64,000 nucleotides of DNA from Oikopleura dioica (lineage: Eukaryota; Chordata; Appendicularia; Copelata; Oikopleuridae). Below are positions 1-10,077 of the stretch, one piece after another. The stretch covers positions 1,806,501 through 1,870,500 of the forward strand of contig OU015568.1 in NCBI GenBank assembly GCA_907165135.1, in the 5' to 3' direction. How positions within the stretch are numbered: the first letter of the stretch is position 1; each line of letters begins with the position of its first letter. Below the pieces are notes generated by a model that was not told the origin of the DNA, ran no database searches, and was given only the letters and a program-made list of their open reading frames with translations. Position numbers and translations under genes: made by a program.

Positions 1-347
1 ACATGGACTACAATTTTTAACCCACCTTTTCCCTACCAGAGTTCGAAATCCCGCGTTTGCCCGGGGGAAGATACGGGCACGGGCAAGAAAGTGAAGATTC
101 CCGAGGGCAAAAGCGGTCACGGGCAAAAAAACGAATTTTCTCGCGGGCCAAGCGGGCACGGGCACAATATAAAATATTCCCGCGGGCAAATTCGGGCACG
201 GGCAAGATTCCCGCGAGCTTAAACGGGCACGGGCAGATTCAATGCACCTTATGAAAAAGTGTTTAAACTATTTAAATAGCGTGGAAATAGACACCAAATA
301 CTTGAGGGAGTATATTGAAAACTAATCTGCATACAGAACTGTTATGA

Positions 348-938
348 CGTGCTTTTTTAAGGTTAACGAAGTTTTCCAGCCCATTTCCACCTTATAGACC
401 CCCGAACATTATATCTTTACAAATCAACAGAAAATTTTAAGAACTTTAACGGTTCAAAATTCTAGAAAACTCCACTTCCGGTCGGTTCCAGAGCCGGAAG
501 TTGACGTAATTAAGGTGTTATGGTGAAGTGTGACCTATAAAATTGATGCTCAGACGATTTCCTATCATTTTAGACCAAGAATCAAGACCAACCGCGGTAA
601 AATAAACCGGAAAAAAGTGAAAAAAATTCATCACTTTATGCCTTTTTTTTACAAAATTTTAACGGACGTTTTGACCAGGTTTGGGACTGTTTCTTCTGAA
701 ATATTGATTTTAGGATGACTCGAAATCTTCTGAGCATCAATTTGATAGGTCACACTCTACCATTTTAACTAAATTTCGTCAACTTCCGGCTCTAGAATCG
801 ACCGGAAGTGGAGTTCTCTAGAATTTTAAACCGTCAAAGATTTTGAAATTTTCTGCTGATTCTAAAAAGTATGGTGTTCGGGGTCTTTAAGGCGGAAATG
901 GGCTGGAAAACTTCGTTAATCTTAAAAAAGCACGTGTA
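348..938. repeat. Nested inner palindrome of the foldback element
   Basis: The sequence from about 348 to 600 reappears inverted from about 660 to 938. Matching landmarks are the gcttttttaaggttaacgaa stretch near 351 against ttcgttaatcttaaaaaagc near 918, and the cacttccggtcg stretch near 473 against cgaccggaagtg near 798. The arms are diverged but collinear, with a short A/T-rich centre near 640. It could be a separate MITE nested in the larger element or an integral foldback arm. Confidence 0.6.
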
Positions 939-1025
939 TATGCAAAAATAAACTCATGGACGATGAACAATGCACATTGTGCATGCAGAATAGTTCTGCA
1001 AAATGCAGAATTGTTTCGATCAGAA

Positions 1026-1766
1026 ATCGGAGTGGTCTCCGTTTGCCAAAGTCGCCGTTTGCCCAAATCGCCGTTTGCCAACTTGGAGAAACGGAGATTT
1101 GGGCAAACGGCGATCTGAAAAAAGTTTATATTAATTGATCATTATACATTATTTGACTTTTTTAATGTCAATCCTGGCTTCTTCAACGCCAATCCTGGCT
1201 TCACCAACATCAATCATGTTTTCTCCAATATCATCGACAATATATCAATTATGGCTTCTCCATCGCCAATTCTCGCTTCACCGACTTCAAATATGGCTTC
1301 TCCAATGTCCATCCCGGGTTCTTCGACGTCAATCCCGATTTCTCCATCGTCGATCCCGACTTCTCCAACGTCGATCCCGGCTTCATCCATCTCCATCTCG
1401 GCTTTTTCAACGCCAATTTTATCTTGAAGAAGCCATGATCGACATTCGAGAAGCGATGATTGACAACTGAGAAGCCGGGAGTGACGTTTGAGAAGCTAGG
1501 ATTGAAGTAAGTGACGCCCGGATCAGCATTGAAGAAGCCGGGATTGACGCTGGAGATGCCAGGATTCAAGTTTGAGCCACCAAGATTGACGTCTGAAAAG
1601 CTAGGATCGAAGTTTTTGAAGCCAGGATTGAAATAAGTGAAGCCGGGATTGAAATAAGTGAAGCCGGGATTGACTGTGAAGAAGACAATAAAAGTTATAT
1701 GATCAATCAATTTAAATTAATTCACATCGCCGTTTGCCCAACTTGGGGAAACGGAGACCATTCGGT
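1026..1766. repeat. Nested inverted repeat enclosing a ~21-bp minisatellite
   Basis: GTCTCCGTTTGCC-type sequence near 1030-1125 is mirrored by GGGGAAACGGAGACC near 1748-1763. Between them, about 1165-1690, lies a degenerate tandem repeat of roughly 21-24 bp with consensus like ggcttcttcaacgtcaatccc. The repeat flips strand near 1425: the left half reads as cttcttcaacg and the right half as its reverse complement. The minisatellite is therefore also arranged as a palindrome. It creates long spurious open frames on both strands that are not taken as genes. Confidence 0.55.
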
Positions 1767-2414
1767 CGTAGTTTCTAACTAGCTCCTAAAACTTGCGATT
1801 CGAAAATCCGAATTGATTCAGGGTCGTTTTTATTTTATTTTCTTATTTTGAAAAATAGGCTTGAGATTTAGCAGTAGAAAAAATGTTCCCCCGGGCTGCC
1901 CTCGGGAATATTTCGTGCGGGAACGCGGGCAAATCGCCCGTGCCCGTTTATGCCCGCGGGAATCTTCTCATTCATGCCCGTGCCCGTATCTGCCCGCGGG
2001 AAAATTTGTTATAGTGCCCGTGCCCGCTTGGCTCGCGGGAAAACTCGTTTTTGTGCCCGTGACCGTTTTTGCCCCCGGGAATCTTAAATATTCTGCCCGT
2101 GCCCGCCCGCCCGCCGCCCCCTTGCCCGGGAGCCGCAAAAATTTCGAACTCTGATTCCCTACCCTAGCACTAAGAGAGCGTAATGATTATGTTCATATTC
2201 TATCCTTCAATTCCGCTTTGAATAGACTTGATGTTAATATAACGGATATTCAGATGGACTTTTCTACTAATTTGATCGAATGTACAGTGTTTAATAGGAA
2301 CAAGCATTTTCTCGTTAAAAGTAGATACAGAGATACAGGAACTTCGTTCAGGCAAAAATACTATACAGGAAGAGCTACTTAAAAGAAAAGATATTCTTAA
2401 TCCAGGAGTCTGGA

Positions 2415-2590
2415 TTCGTTTAGCGAATTCGCTTCGCTTCGCTTTCGCTTTTTACCAAAAATTTTCGCGAAAAATGAAACCGAATTTGAAATGTACACTT
2501 TTTCGAAGATTATATTTTTTCGAAAAATTTTCGCTTCGCTTCGCTTTCGCTTTCGAAATTTTGATTCGCTTTCGCCTTTAATTTTTGAGA
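2415..2590. repeat. Low-complexity CGCTTCGCTTTCG tract
   Basis: Two patches of repeated cgcttcgctttcg-type hexamer/pentamer sequence (about 2422-2450 and 2528-2575) flank a stretch rich in ttttcgcgaaaa. It interrupts a region that otherwise reads as coding on both sides, so it is either inserted DNA or a low-complexity intron. Confidence 0.5.
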
Positions 2591-3405
2591 CCCCTGCTTA
2601 ATCACAATCGAAATTTATGAAGCTTCTAAGATTTATCACTGACCGTTATTGATGAAGACACAATAAAAGCTAAAGAAATCGCCTTACTTGGTCGAGTCAA
2701 TAATGAAAATGAAGGCTCAGCATGTGGACATGGGCTCTACGAGACTGAGTATAGTGAAAGAAAAATAATTCATCACGAGCGGCTCTTTTTCTGTTTGAAA
2801 GCATTCGGCACTCTGAGACCTTGCAAAGTGGCAGATCCAGACGATCCGCGAAATTTGAAATTGATTGAGAAGCCTATTCCATTTCTCTTTGCGAATAATG
2901 GACGTGACAGTCACGTGTTTACCTTTAAAAGACGCTTTGTAAGAAAAATATATGTGAATCTTGCGAAAACGTTTATTTAAGGGCTTGCTCGCAAAGACTT
3001 TCTTCAATGTGGTTAATATTGTTGAGTTCAAAGAAAACACGAATTATAATGGGAGAACTCGGAAGGGACACTGGACTAACATTGCCCTTTCAAATACTGA
3101 TGAGGTTACTAGAAAGATATCCAATTATTTTGACGCCGATATTATTCAAGTGATTCCAGTAAGGTTCAAAAATAGTATCTCATCTCTTTTTGATATTTTT
3201 GTTTCTTATAAATATAAAATAACTTGGAGTTAATAACGAGAAATCGTATTGTGCTTAATTATAGAACTCAAAAAAGATTCTTATGGACTGACTTTGATAC
3301 AGTCAAGTCAGTTCTATAACGCTAAAAAAGAAGGCAATTCTTTCTTACAACGCGTTTTGATAAGCAGACTAGCCACGGAATCATAAAAATCCGCTCTTTA
3401 ATAAG

Positions 3406-3629
3406 GGGAGTATGACCTCAAAACTCGACCAATTACCCTAACCCTAACCCTATGATGTGATTTTTTATTTTATTTTTCCTAACCCTTACCCTCGCCCTAA
3501 CCCTAACCTCCCCCGAAGCACGCAGGTCCTAACCCTAAGGTCTATCCTAGGGGGTTTCGCCCCCTTGGGACCCCCTAAAACTAACCCAAAATAAGGGTGG
3601 CCGAATTTTGAGGCCATACTACGTTTAAA
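3406..3629. mobile_element. Small inverted-repeat element carrying telomere-like repeats
   Basis: The left end AGTATGACCTCAAAACTCG (about 3409-3427) is matched by the inverted right end CGAATTTTGAGGCCATACT (about 3602-3620), with a few mismatches. Between the ends lie several CCCTAA units (about 3434-3452, 3479-3508 and 3526-3538), which is the TTAGGG telomere motif of chordates on the opposite strand, interspersed with non-telomeric sequence. No open frame is present. It reads as a MITE-like element that captured or evolved telomere-like repeats; an interstitial telomere scar is the alternative. Confidence 0.5.
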
Positions 3630-4201
3630 AGATCAAAAAATGATTCTTGGAAAGTTGACAATATTTGGTTGGATCTTAGAACAATCGTCATCCCCGTTAT
3701 CACTCGAAATTCTTATTATGAGGACGTCTTCTATCTTTCAAGAAAACTCTTTTTCCACCGGTTAGATGCACCTTGCTACAGCTGCAGTGGTAAAATAATT
3801 GATTGCTTGGTTGGAGATTGCTGGGCAATACATGAACGCAGAGTAACTCAAATCAGAAGTATTTTGAAGATTGACTATCAAGAAGGTGTTTGGAAGAAAA
3901 TGGAGGTTCATCCATTTACTGCTGATGAGTTCAATTATTTAGGTTTTTATGAACGTCCCTAAGTTTGTATAAATGAATTCTTTGTTTAATTTCATATTCA
4001 TTTTATGGCGCAGAGAACTGACATTTATTATCTGATTTTATTTCCATGATTTCAATCATGCGTGCTCAAAAAATTGAGAGTGCGTTACAGTCTTGTATTT
4101 ACAGTGAAAGATTGAAGAAAGCTGAAGATTCTAGGCGGCCTCGAAATCATTAGATCGGGTCGAAGCAAGTCGCATTTGATGGCCAGGGGACGAGATCGGA
4201 T

Positions 4202-6790
4202 TCATTTTCTGAGGTTCCAGATCTTCGGTGTTGCAGGAGAGGGTGCGGAAGTTGCCGGCTTCTTTTCCGCAAGAGCCGCACATGAAACTTATTGAGCAGT
4301 CACCTCGATTGTCTACAAAATATATCAGAAAAATGCCTCAAATTAGCCAAAGCAAGCGCAGAGAAAAAAGCCTTCTAGAAATTCTAGAGCATGCAGTTTC
4401 TACATGCATGATTTTTACAAGCAAGCGTTCGGAAAATCCTAGTTTCTTATTCCCGAAACTACGATCAAAATTACCTTGAGTCACAAGAACATTCTCAAAT
4501 CGTTCCTTTCGAACTTCCACCACCTGCCCTTCTGGGGTGAAAGTTCTTTTGGCAATCTTGGTCGAGACCTGTCGCTGGAATTCGGCTTTTTCTGCGCCAG
4601 GGGCGTATTCGAGTAGCTTTTCTTGGGTTTCTTCGTCTTGTGAGGCAAGATAGCGGGTGACGATGAAAGCAAGAACGGCGGATTCTAGACACTAGAAAAA
4701 AATACTATAATTATTGGGTTTTTTTATCATATTTATATGTTTTTAGATAAGCAGCTTTCGACAAAAAAAAGTTATTACAAATTGTAAACATACCGTCAAT
4801 ATATAATTAATCTAGTTAATTTTACCTGAAAGAACAAGAAATAAACAGGCATCATCATGAGCACCCCAATCTTCTCTGGCGGAAACGCCATCATCATGAT
4901 AATCAAGCAGATCTGCGCATTCTTCAATCCTGTTTCTAACATGATCGTTCTCGCCGATCTTGGCGGCTCCCTAGCCAGCCTTGCAAAAACGAATCCAAAG
5001 ACGAATCCCATCCAAGGCACACAGCTGATAGCAATGAGGATGTCGACGGGAAAGCGTTTGACAAGGGAGGAGCCGTAGAGGGCGATGTTGATGCCGACTA
5101 GGGCGACGAGACCAACGAGCATACCAATTTTGCCAATTTTGATGATGATCTCGCAGGTTTTGTCTAAGAGAAATAATTAGAAGGTCATCTTATGAAATTC
5201 AGTGTCTACTAGACAGTCTCTCAAATAATTTATGTCCATAATTGGTAGTCTTTTTAGACAATTGAAAGCGCGAAATTTCAAAATGACGATAAATATTTAT
5301 GTCTGGTAGACTGTCTTGATTCTAGAAGACATTTCAAAATCGATTGCAAAAGTCAGTCTACAAGACAGTCTCAAAAGCTCAACAATCTTGACAGTGTTTC
5401 AGACAGCTTGAAATTTCTGGCTATCGACCTTCACTGAAGGTCCTTGAGTCAGAATTTCAAGACACTGAATTAAAAATAAGGCAATTTGACAAAGTTCCTT
5501 TACCTTTGCAATATTTCTTGATCACCATTCCAATCGCACAAGGAAACAGCGTCAGCACAAGTGGTTTGACAATAGCTACAGTATCCACCGTCAGATCGGT
5601 GCAAGGGTCGACAACGAACGAACTCAAGGCCTATTACTGCGCTGAGCAAATAAACTACGCAAGAGAAGGTAATTTATAAATATTGACGGTGCTTCATGGT
5701 CAAGTTTTTCGTAAACAAGAGCTGCGGAAATGAGTGCTCAGCGCGGTTCCTTGATCATGATCGGAATGGCTCCAACGCCGACCACAGTCGATACAGAGGT
5801 CATCAAAATCGATAGGTTCATGTCTCCACGAAGCAAAAGGGCTGAAAATTACTGTAAATGAAGCGTATAAGACCATTTCTTACCCATGAAATTCGAGAGC
5901 GTTCCTCCTGGACAACAGCCCAAAACGATCATCGTCATCATTTTGATCTCGTCCATTTTGAACAATTTTCCCAAGCCAAAGGCAACAACTGGCATGAGCA
6001 AAAACTGCACGAGCGTGGCAATTGTTGCTCCGACGGGCTTTTCGCGAACTTGAGGATTTTCATCGGCTCCATTGTGACTCCAAGTCCGAGCATGAGAAGG
6101 ATGATGGCGAGGACGATGATGAGTTGGAGGCCGTTTGAGAGCTTGATGAACATGGGCTGGTTGACATGCTCACAGAAGATGTAGATGTTTTCGAATGTTG
6201 AGTTGTCGCGGCCATAACTGTCGGGGAAGCCGTCCAGGTCTTTGACGGATTGCCAGTCATCAGCTGAAAATGGTTTCAAAGGAGGTTATTTTGATGGAGG
6301 TAAATGACCTTATCTTTTTCGTAAATTCCAAGAAAAAAAATTTCTCAAAAAAAAGTTTGAAAAGTTGATCCGCTACAAGATTATCTCCAGTTGCGCTACA
6401 AAACAGTTTCTTTTGCTCTGAGATACAGTTAGATCTTGGAATGGACATTTGATAATCCAAAAAAGCTGGATTCTCTTGTTTGTCCCCTCCGAGCTGGACG
6501 TAAATAGTCTACTATTGACGCAATGTGATGGGCGTTCAAAGTACTGTAAACATTTTCAATTCTCATTGAGAAAAGACATTCCAGAGCCCAAAGGTCAATG
6601 TGGTTGGAAATATTTCTCTCGTAGATCAACTTGGAAGGAATTATTCTAGCTAAGCTCTTGAATGGGAAATAGAAAGCTCTTCTGTGTACTTACAGATGCA
6701 AAATGCATGAAGGTCGAGTTTGTCTTGCGTAGCATTTACGACCGGGCATAAGGGGTCATCGCTGAGTCCTTTTATTTGTTCATTTCTGTC
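4202..6790 (-). CDS. SLC10-family sodium/bile-acid-type cotransporter, frame broken
   Basis: Membrane transporter of the SLC10 (bile acid:Na+ symporter) family. Exons in order: about 6790-6692 (upstream part unresolved, no start codon found); 6263-5884, with the hydrophobic GLQLIIVLAIILLMLG and the family motif IVLGCCPGGTLSN; from 5841, beginning with GDMNLSILMTSVST; about 5625-5520 (CAIGMVIKKYC); about 5170-4830 (IALYGSSLVKRFP, then FVFARLAREPPRSARTI); about 4691-4489; and a short C-terminal exon. Motifs and spacing match SLC10A proteins. The frame shifts near 6047-6052: the conserved helix after VTMEPMKIL continues only if one base is added, so this is a one-base deletion or a sequence error. 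The intron after IPIMIK begins GA. The C-terminal exon choice, and therefore the stop, is uncertain. Substrate cannot be inferred. Confidence 0.7.
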
Positions 6791-7683
6791 ATTTACAGCG
6801 TTATTATAAGGATTATTTCACAATTAAAATGATCATTGCTTATTTATGAACATAATTATGTAGAAGGTAAATTTCTCTTGCCCCTCAAAATTGGCCAAAT
6901 TCATCGTTGAATAATTTGAAATTATTAATTTCCATTCTGAGAAAAATCGACTGACTGATCCCTTTCAAGGTAAATTTATTCTTTTATATTCACATTTCAA
7001 TTCAAGTATAAATTAAAGTAATCTATACTCCAACCCTCTTTTCAGCCTCGTCACTGTATTTGACTGTATTGAACAATTTCCTGATTTTACCACTTGATCG
7101 ACTAGAACTTCTTCTTGAATTAGCGAGACTTCAATGTCTTTCATCTAAATTTCTTCTCTTTTTTTCTAAAATTGTCCTTCCTTGATTTTTTGGCTTTTCG
7201 AAGATTTCAAAAAAATATTCGGGAATTTTTATTTGAAGACCGTTACTTCTAATTGTGGCGAAAAGGGCATTTACCAAGTGACCTTGGAGCTTGTTTAGCG
7301 ACGGCGACGGTGATCACATTTTTTTGAAATCCTCGCGAAACTCCAGAAACAAACACACCTCTCCAAAATAATACGAACAAACTCATAGTTTTCGTAAAAA
7401 AATTGTTTCATTAGCGGGTTAACTTTTTCTCCAAAGGGTCGTTTTAATAGGTCGTGTCTCATATTTTGATGAGTATTTATAGAAAACCGAAATTGTTGAT
7501 AGTAATTTCCGGTCTGTTTTCGCATAAATTTAGCGTTGAATTTGATAAACGACAGGATTATGCGACGCTCGTTTATTTTATTAAAAAATAAATAACTATC
7601 AAGTGTAAATGAATGAGTAACTTTATTCGAAATAGATTTCTCGAAGGCAGAAAAAAAATCTTCTTCAAAAAATGCTTGAACAA
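6791..7683. other. Intergenic, no gene seen
   Basis: AT-rich sequence between the SLC10-type gene and the 3' end of the CUB gene. It may contain the missing first exon of the transporter (minus strand), but I could not identify one. An open frame running through 7295-7683 on the minus strand is only the downstream extension of a wrong frame of the CUB gene. Confidence 0.5.
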
Positions 7684-8728
7684 TTAGCAGCCAGCTCTGT
7701 CGTTGTAGAAGTTTCGGACCTTTCGAGCAGCTCGGATGATCTGTCGGTGGACTCGACCTCGTCCATCGCAGGCCCAGTTTCGGGCCCAGGAGTTGATGGC
7801 TGCGTTGAGTTGGCCGTTGAGCTTGCACATGTTGTCGGCGTCGAAGACTTGGATGTCAGCGGCTTCGGCTGCGAATCCGTTTTCAGCGTAGCAACTGTCG
7901 CCGGTTTCAGAAGCCTTCATTTTATTGAGAATCCTGGTCATTCGGCCGGTGTATCGGCGGGAGTAGTCTTCCTCTCGGCTGAACGAGTCGAAAATTCGCT
8001 AAAAAATCGCTGGATTAAAAGTCGGGATGAAAGAGAAGAACTTACGTTTAGGTGCATTTCGATGACCTGAAGTCGGCTCATTCGCTCAAACACAAATTCG
8101 AAGCCAGCGTTTCGGACGGAGTAATCAGTGGTCAAGCTGATCGATGCCTGACCACCGCTGACAAAGAAATCAGGGAATCCATCGCTACTTGGGTTGGCGA
8201 GATCGTAATTCGCCTTGCCTTCATCTTCTTCTTTTGGGTGGTCACCGGATGCGGATCGTCGTCGTCGATAGCCGTTGGATCCGCAGAAATTGAATTCATC
8301 GCCATTAGCTTCGACTGTCACGGTATCCCAGCCGCAGACAGAGTGCCACTCGACATCAAATGTGTTGGCGACGATGTTGAAGCCAGCAATGTCTCCAAAA
8401 TCGATGTCCCACTTGCAGTCGAGGAAATTGTAGTAGTAGCCTCTCTCGAAGCCAGGAGAGTAGATGATCGTTTCGGTATCAGTGATTCTTCCTCCGCATT
8501 CTCCTTCAAAGCTCGTGCTAGAGCTGGAGGAACTTGAGGAGCTGGAATAGCTGGAATAGCCTGAAGAGCTGTAATAGCTGGAGTAGCTGCTATGGGATGC
8601 AACAGCGCTGGCGATGAGAGTTGCGAAAGTCTAAAAAATATTTTTTAGTATTTATATTTTTGAATTTATACAAGAATCGATAAAAAAGGATACTCATTGT
8701 TGAAGCTTTCTCTTATCATTACCTTCAT
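7684..8728 (-). CDS. Secreted CUB-domain protein
   Basis: Three exons give about 301 residues: 8728-8723 (codes only Met-Lys), 8630-8046 and 7998-7684. The tiny first exon joined to TFATLIASAVA forms a clean signal peptide, which decides the start. A Ser/Tyr-rich linker of alternating SYSS units follows. Next is a CUB domain beginning ECGGRITDTETIIYSPGF, with the typical YYNFLDCKWDI second Cys region, the CGWDTVTVE strand and a third and fourth Cys pair around FNFCGSNG. The C-terminal part has Cys residues near DSCYAENGF, NMCKLNGQ and a final GC; it is not a family I recognise. CUB domains bind proteins or sugars outside the cell. The Ser/Tyr tract suggests an extracellular matrix or adhesive role, but this is inference. 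Confidence 0.8.
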
Positions 8729-9147
8729 TTTCGGGTTGCTCAGGATATTCTGATGTTTCGTTCAGCGAGAAAATCTTCTTTTAAAGAGTTTTGCGTGACC
8801 CGCTGCAACTAGGTGGCGATGCGACTGGGTGATCGCTGCGCTCACGAGTATTTTTGTGCTAAACTCTTTTTAGCTGATGTACAAAAATAATCACTAAGGA
8901 CTTGAAGTCCGTTATGAAGATGACGAGACAGAGGCCTGGTTAACTGGGACTGGTAGAACCAGGCTTGGCATTTTGAGACTCCGGGTTTATAAACCCAGGT
9001 GACCGCATACCACTGTAATACGCGAATTTTTTCCATGGCGGAAGTGCCAGATGTTACATGTGAGATGTATAACATAGAAATCTAAACCCCGAATAAGCGA
9101 GACCAAGCGAGTAGGCTATGAATGACTGCCTAACATCATTTGTAGGC
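8729..9147. other. Intergenic, no gene seen
   Basis: Upstream region of the CUB gene up to the left end of the large palindrome. Only short chance frames are present. It should hold the CUB promoter, but no specific site can be named. Confidence 0.4.
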
Positions 9148-9675
9148 TTACCGCGGCTAAAAGCTATTTTCCAGGTTCTTTTGAAAAATCTCACCAAACT
9201 ACGAGTACATATACTTCAAGACACGCTTGGAAAAGTTGATCAATTAGATTTTTCAAAATGGATCTTCTTGTTGCTTTTTTTGACCGATTTTTGTGGAGAA
9301 AATTGGCACTCATATCAGTTGAAGCCAATTTTGAGCACCTGCTACTTTGATTTTGATAATTTCGTGCACACCAAGTGAAAGTTGAGGTCAGCCTAAATCG
9401 ATAGAGCCAAAAAAATTTTATGCCAACTTCGTTTTTCACACTTTCCCGGGGCTCGAAAGTTGACCGAGACTGTCAGATATGAGATTTCAGAAATCTCAAC
9501 TTTTGATATAGGCGCGCTATGATGACGTTCTATAGCTTAAATGAAAGCTTATGACTCACTTGATTTAGTGAGGCGGTATTTTTTCAACCAGCCGGTCATT
9601 CTCGCGGTTCATCGCGGTTCATTTCGATTTTTGCATTTTTTCACGTTGTAACCAAATCTGAACTAATAAAAACTC

Positions 9676-10030
9676 GGCCAGTAAATGGCCACTTATAGTC
9701 AACTGTAGTCGAAGTCGGCCGGAGGACCCCGGAGGACCTCCCTGATGGAAGACCATCCGCTGGAAGACCAATATTAAAATATTCGATATATGGCCGCGCT
9801 CGGCCAGTAAATGGCCACCTATGGCCAACATTGGTCTAGTTCGGCCGGAGGACCCCCGGAGGACCTCCCTGGTGGAAGACTATCAGCTGGAAGACCAAAA
9901 TTAAATAATGCTATGAAATGCCTTCCTGGGCTAAGAGTTGAAACTTTCGGCAAACTTTGGTCACTTTATGCCGGAGGACCCCCGGTGGACCCCTTTTGCC
10001 GGATGACAATCAACTTAAAGACCAAAATCT
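9676..10030. repeat. Three ~125-bp GC-rich units in the left palindrome arm
   Basis: Units starting at about 9682, 9802 and 9925 share ggccagtaaatggccac, cggccggaggacccc and ggaagaccaat blocks; the third is degenerate. The same array appears inverted at about 13180-13535 and again, as part of the tandem duplication, at about 14406-14575. Confidence 0.6.
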
Positions 10031-10077
10031 AAAAAATTAACAATCAATCACAGTCAATTCAGTGATAGAGTCAGGGT

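Larger units (their letters stand above)
37..2153. mobile_element. hAT-like non-autonomous foldback element
   Basis: The two ends are inverted copies: CAGAGTTCGAAAT at 37-49 and ATTTCGAACTCTG at 2141-2153. Both continue inward into long GC-rich arrays of a gggcacgggcaa-type motif (54-245, and inverted at about 1890-2140). The 8-bp word TTCCCTAC occurs immediately outside or overlapping by one base on the left (29-36) and one base outside on the right (2155-2162), as expected for a target-site duplication. An 8-bp duplication and termini starting CAGAG fit the hAT superfamily. No transposase is visible inside, so the element would be non-autonomous. Two further inverted-repeat structures are nested within it. 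Confidence 0.6.
2170..3961 (+). pseudogene. Unresolved or broken gene, function unknown
   Basis: Several plus-strand stretches look protein-coding but do not join into one clean model. They are about 2175-2391 (includes LNRLDVNITDIQMDF), about 2647-2980 (includes GSACGHGLYETEYSERK and FGTLRPCKVADPDDPRN), about 2985-3232 (HWTNIALSNTDEVTRKI), and about 3622-3961 (SCSGKIIDCLVGDCWAIHERR, ending at a stop at 3959-3961). The gaps hold a low-complexity tract and an inverted-repeat element with telomere-like DNA. I do not recognise the family. It is either a multi-exon gene whose introns carry repeats or a gene disrupted by insertions; I lean to disrupted because two gaps contain mobile or low-complexity DNA. 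Boundaries are approximate. Confidence 0.35.

Noticed and set aside
1135-1710. Open frames of 111 and 153 codons over the same region on opposite strands
   Set aside because: Both are products of the ~21-bp minisatellite; period, not protein, explains them.
3434-3538. True chromosome end or fusion scar
   Set aside because: The CCCTAA units are few, interrupted and enclosed by inverted ends, and unique coding-like DNA continues on both sides.
7295-7828. 177-codon minus-strand frame
   Set aside because: Overlaps the last CUB exon in a wrong frame and then runs into 3' untranslated sequence.
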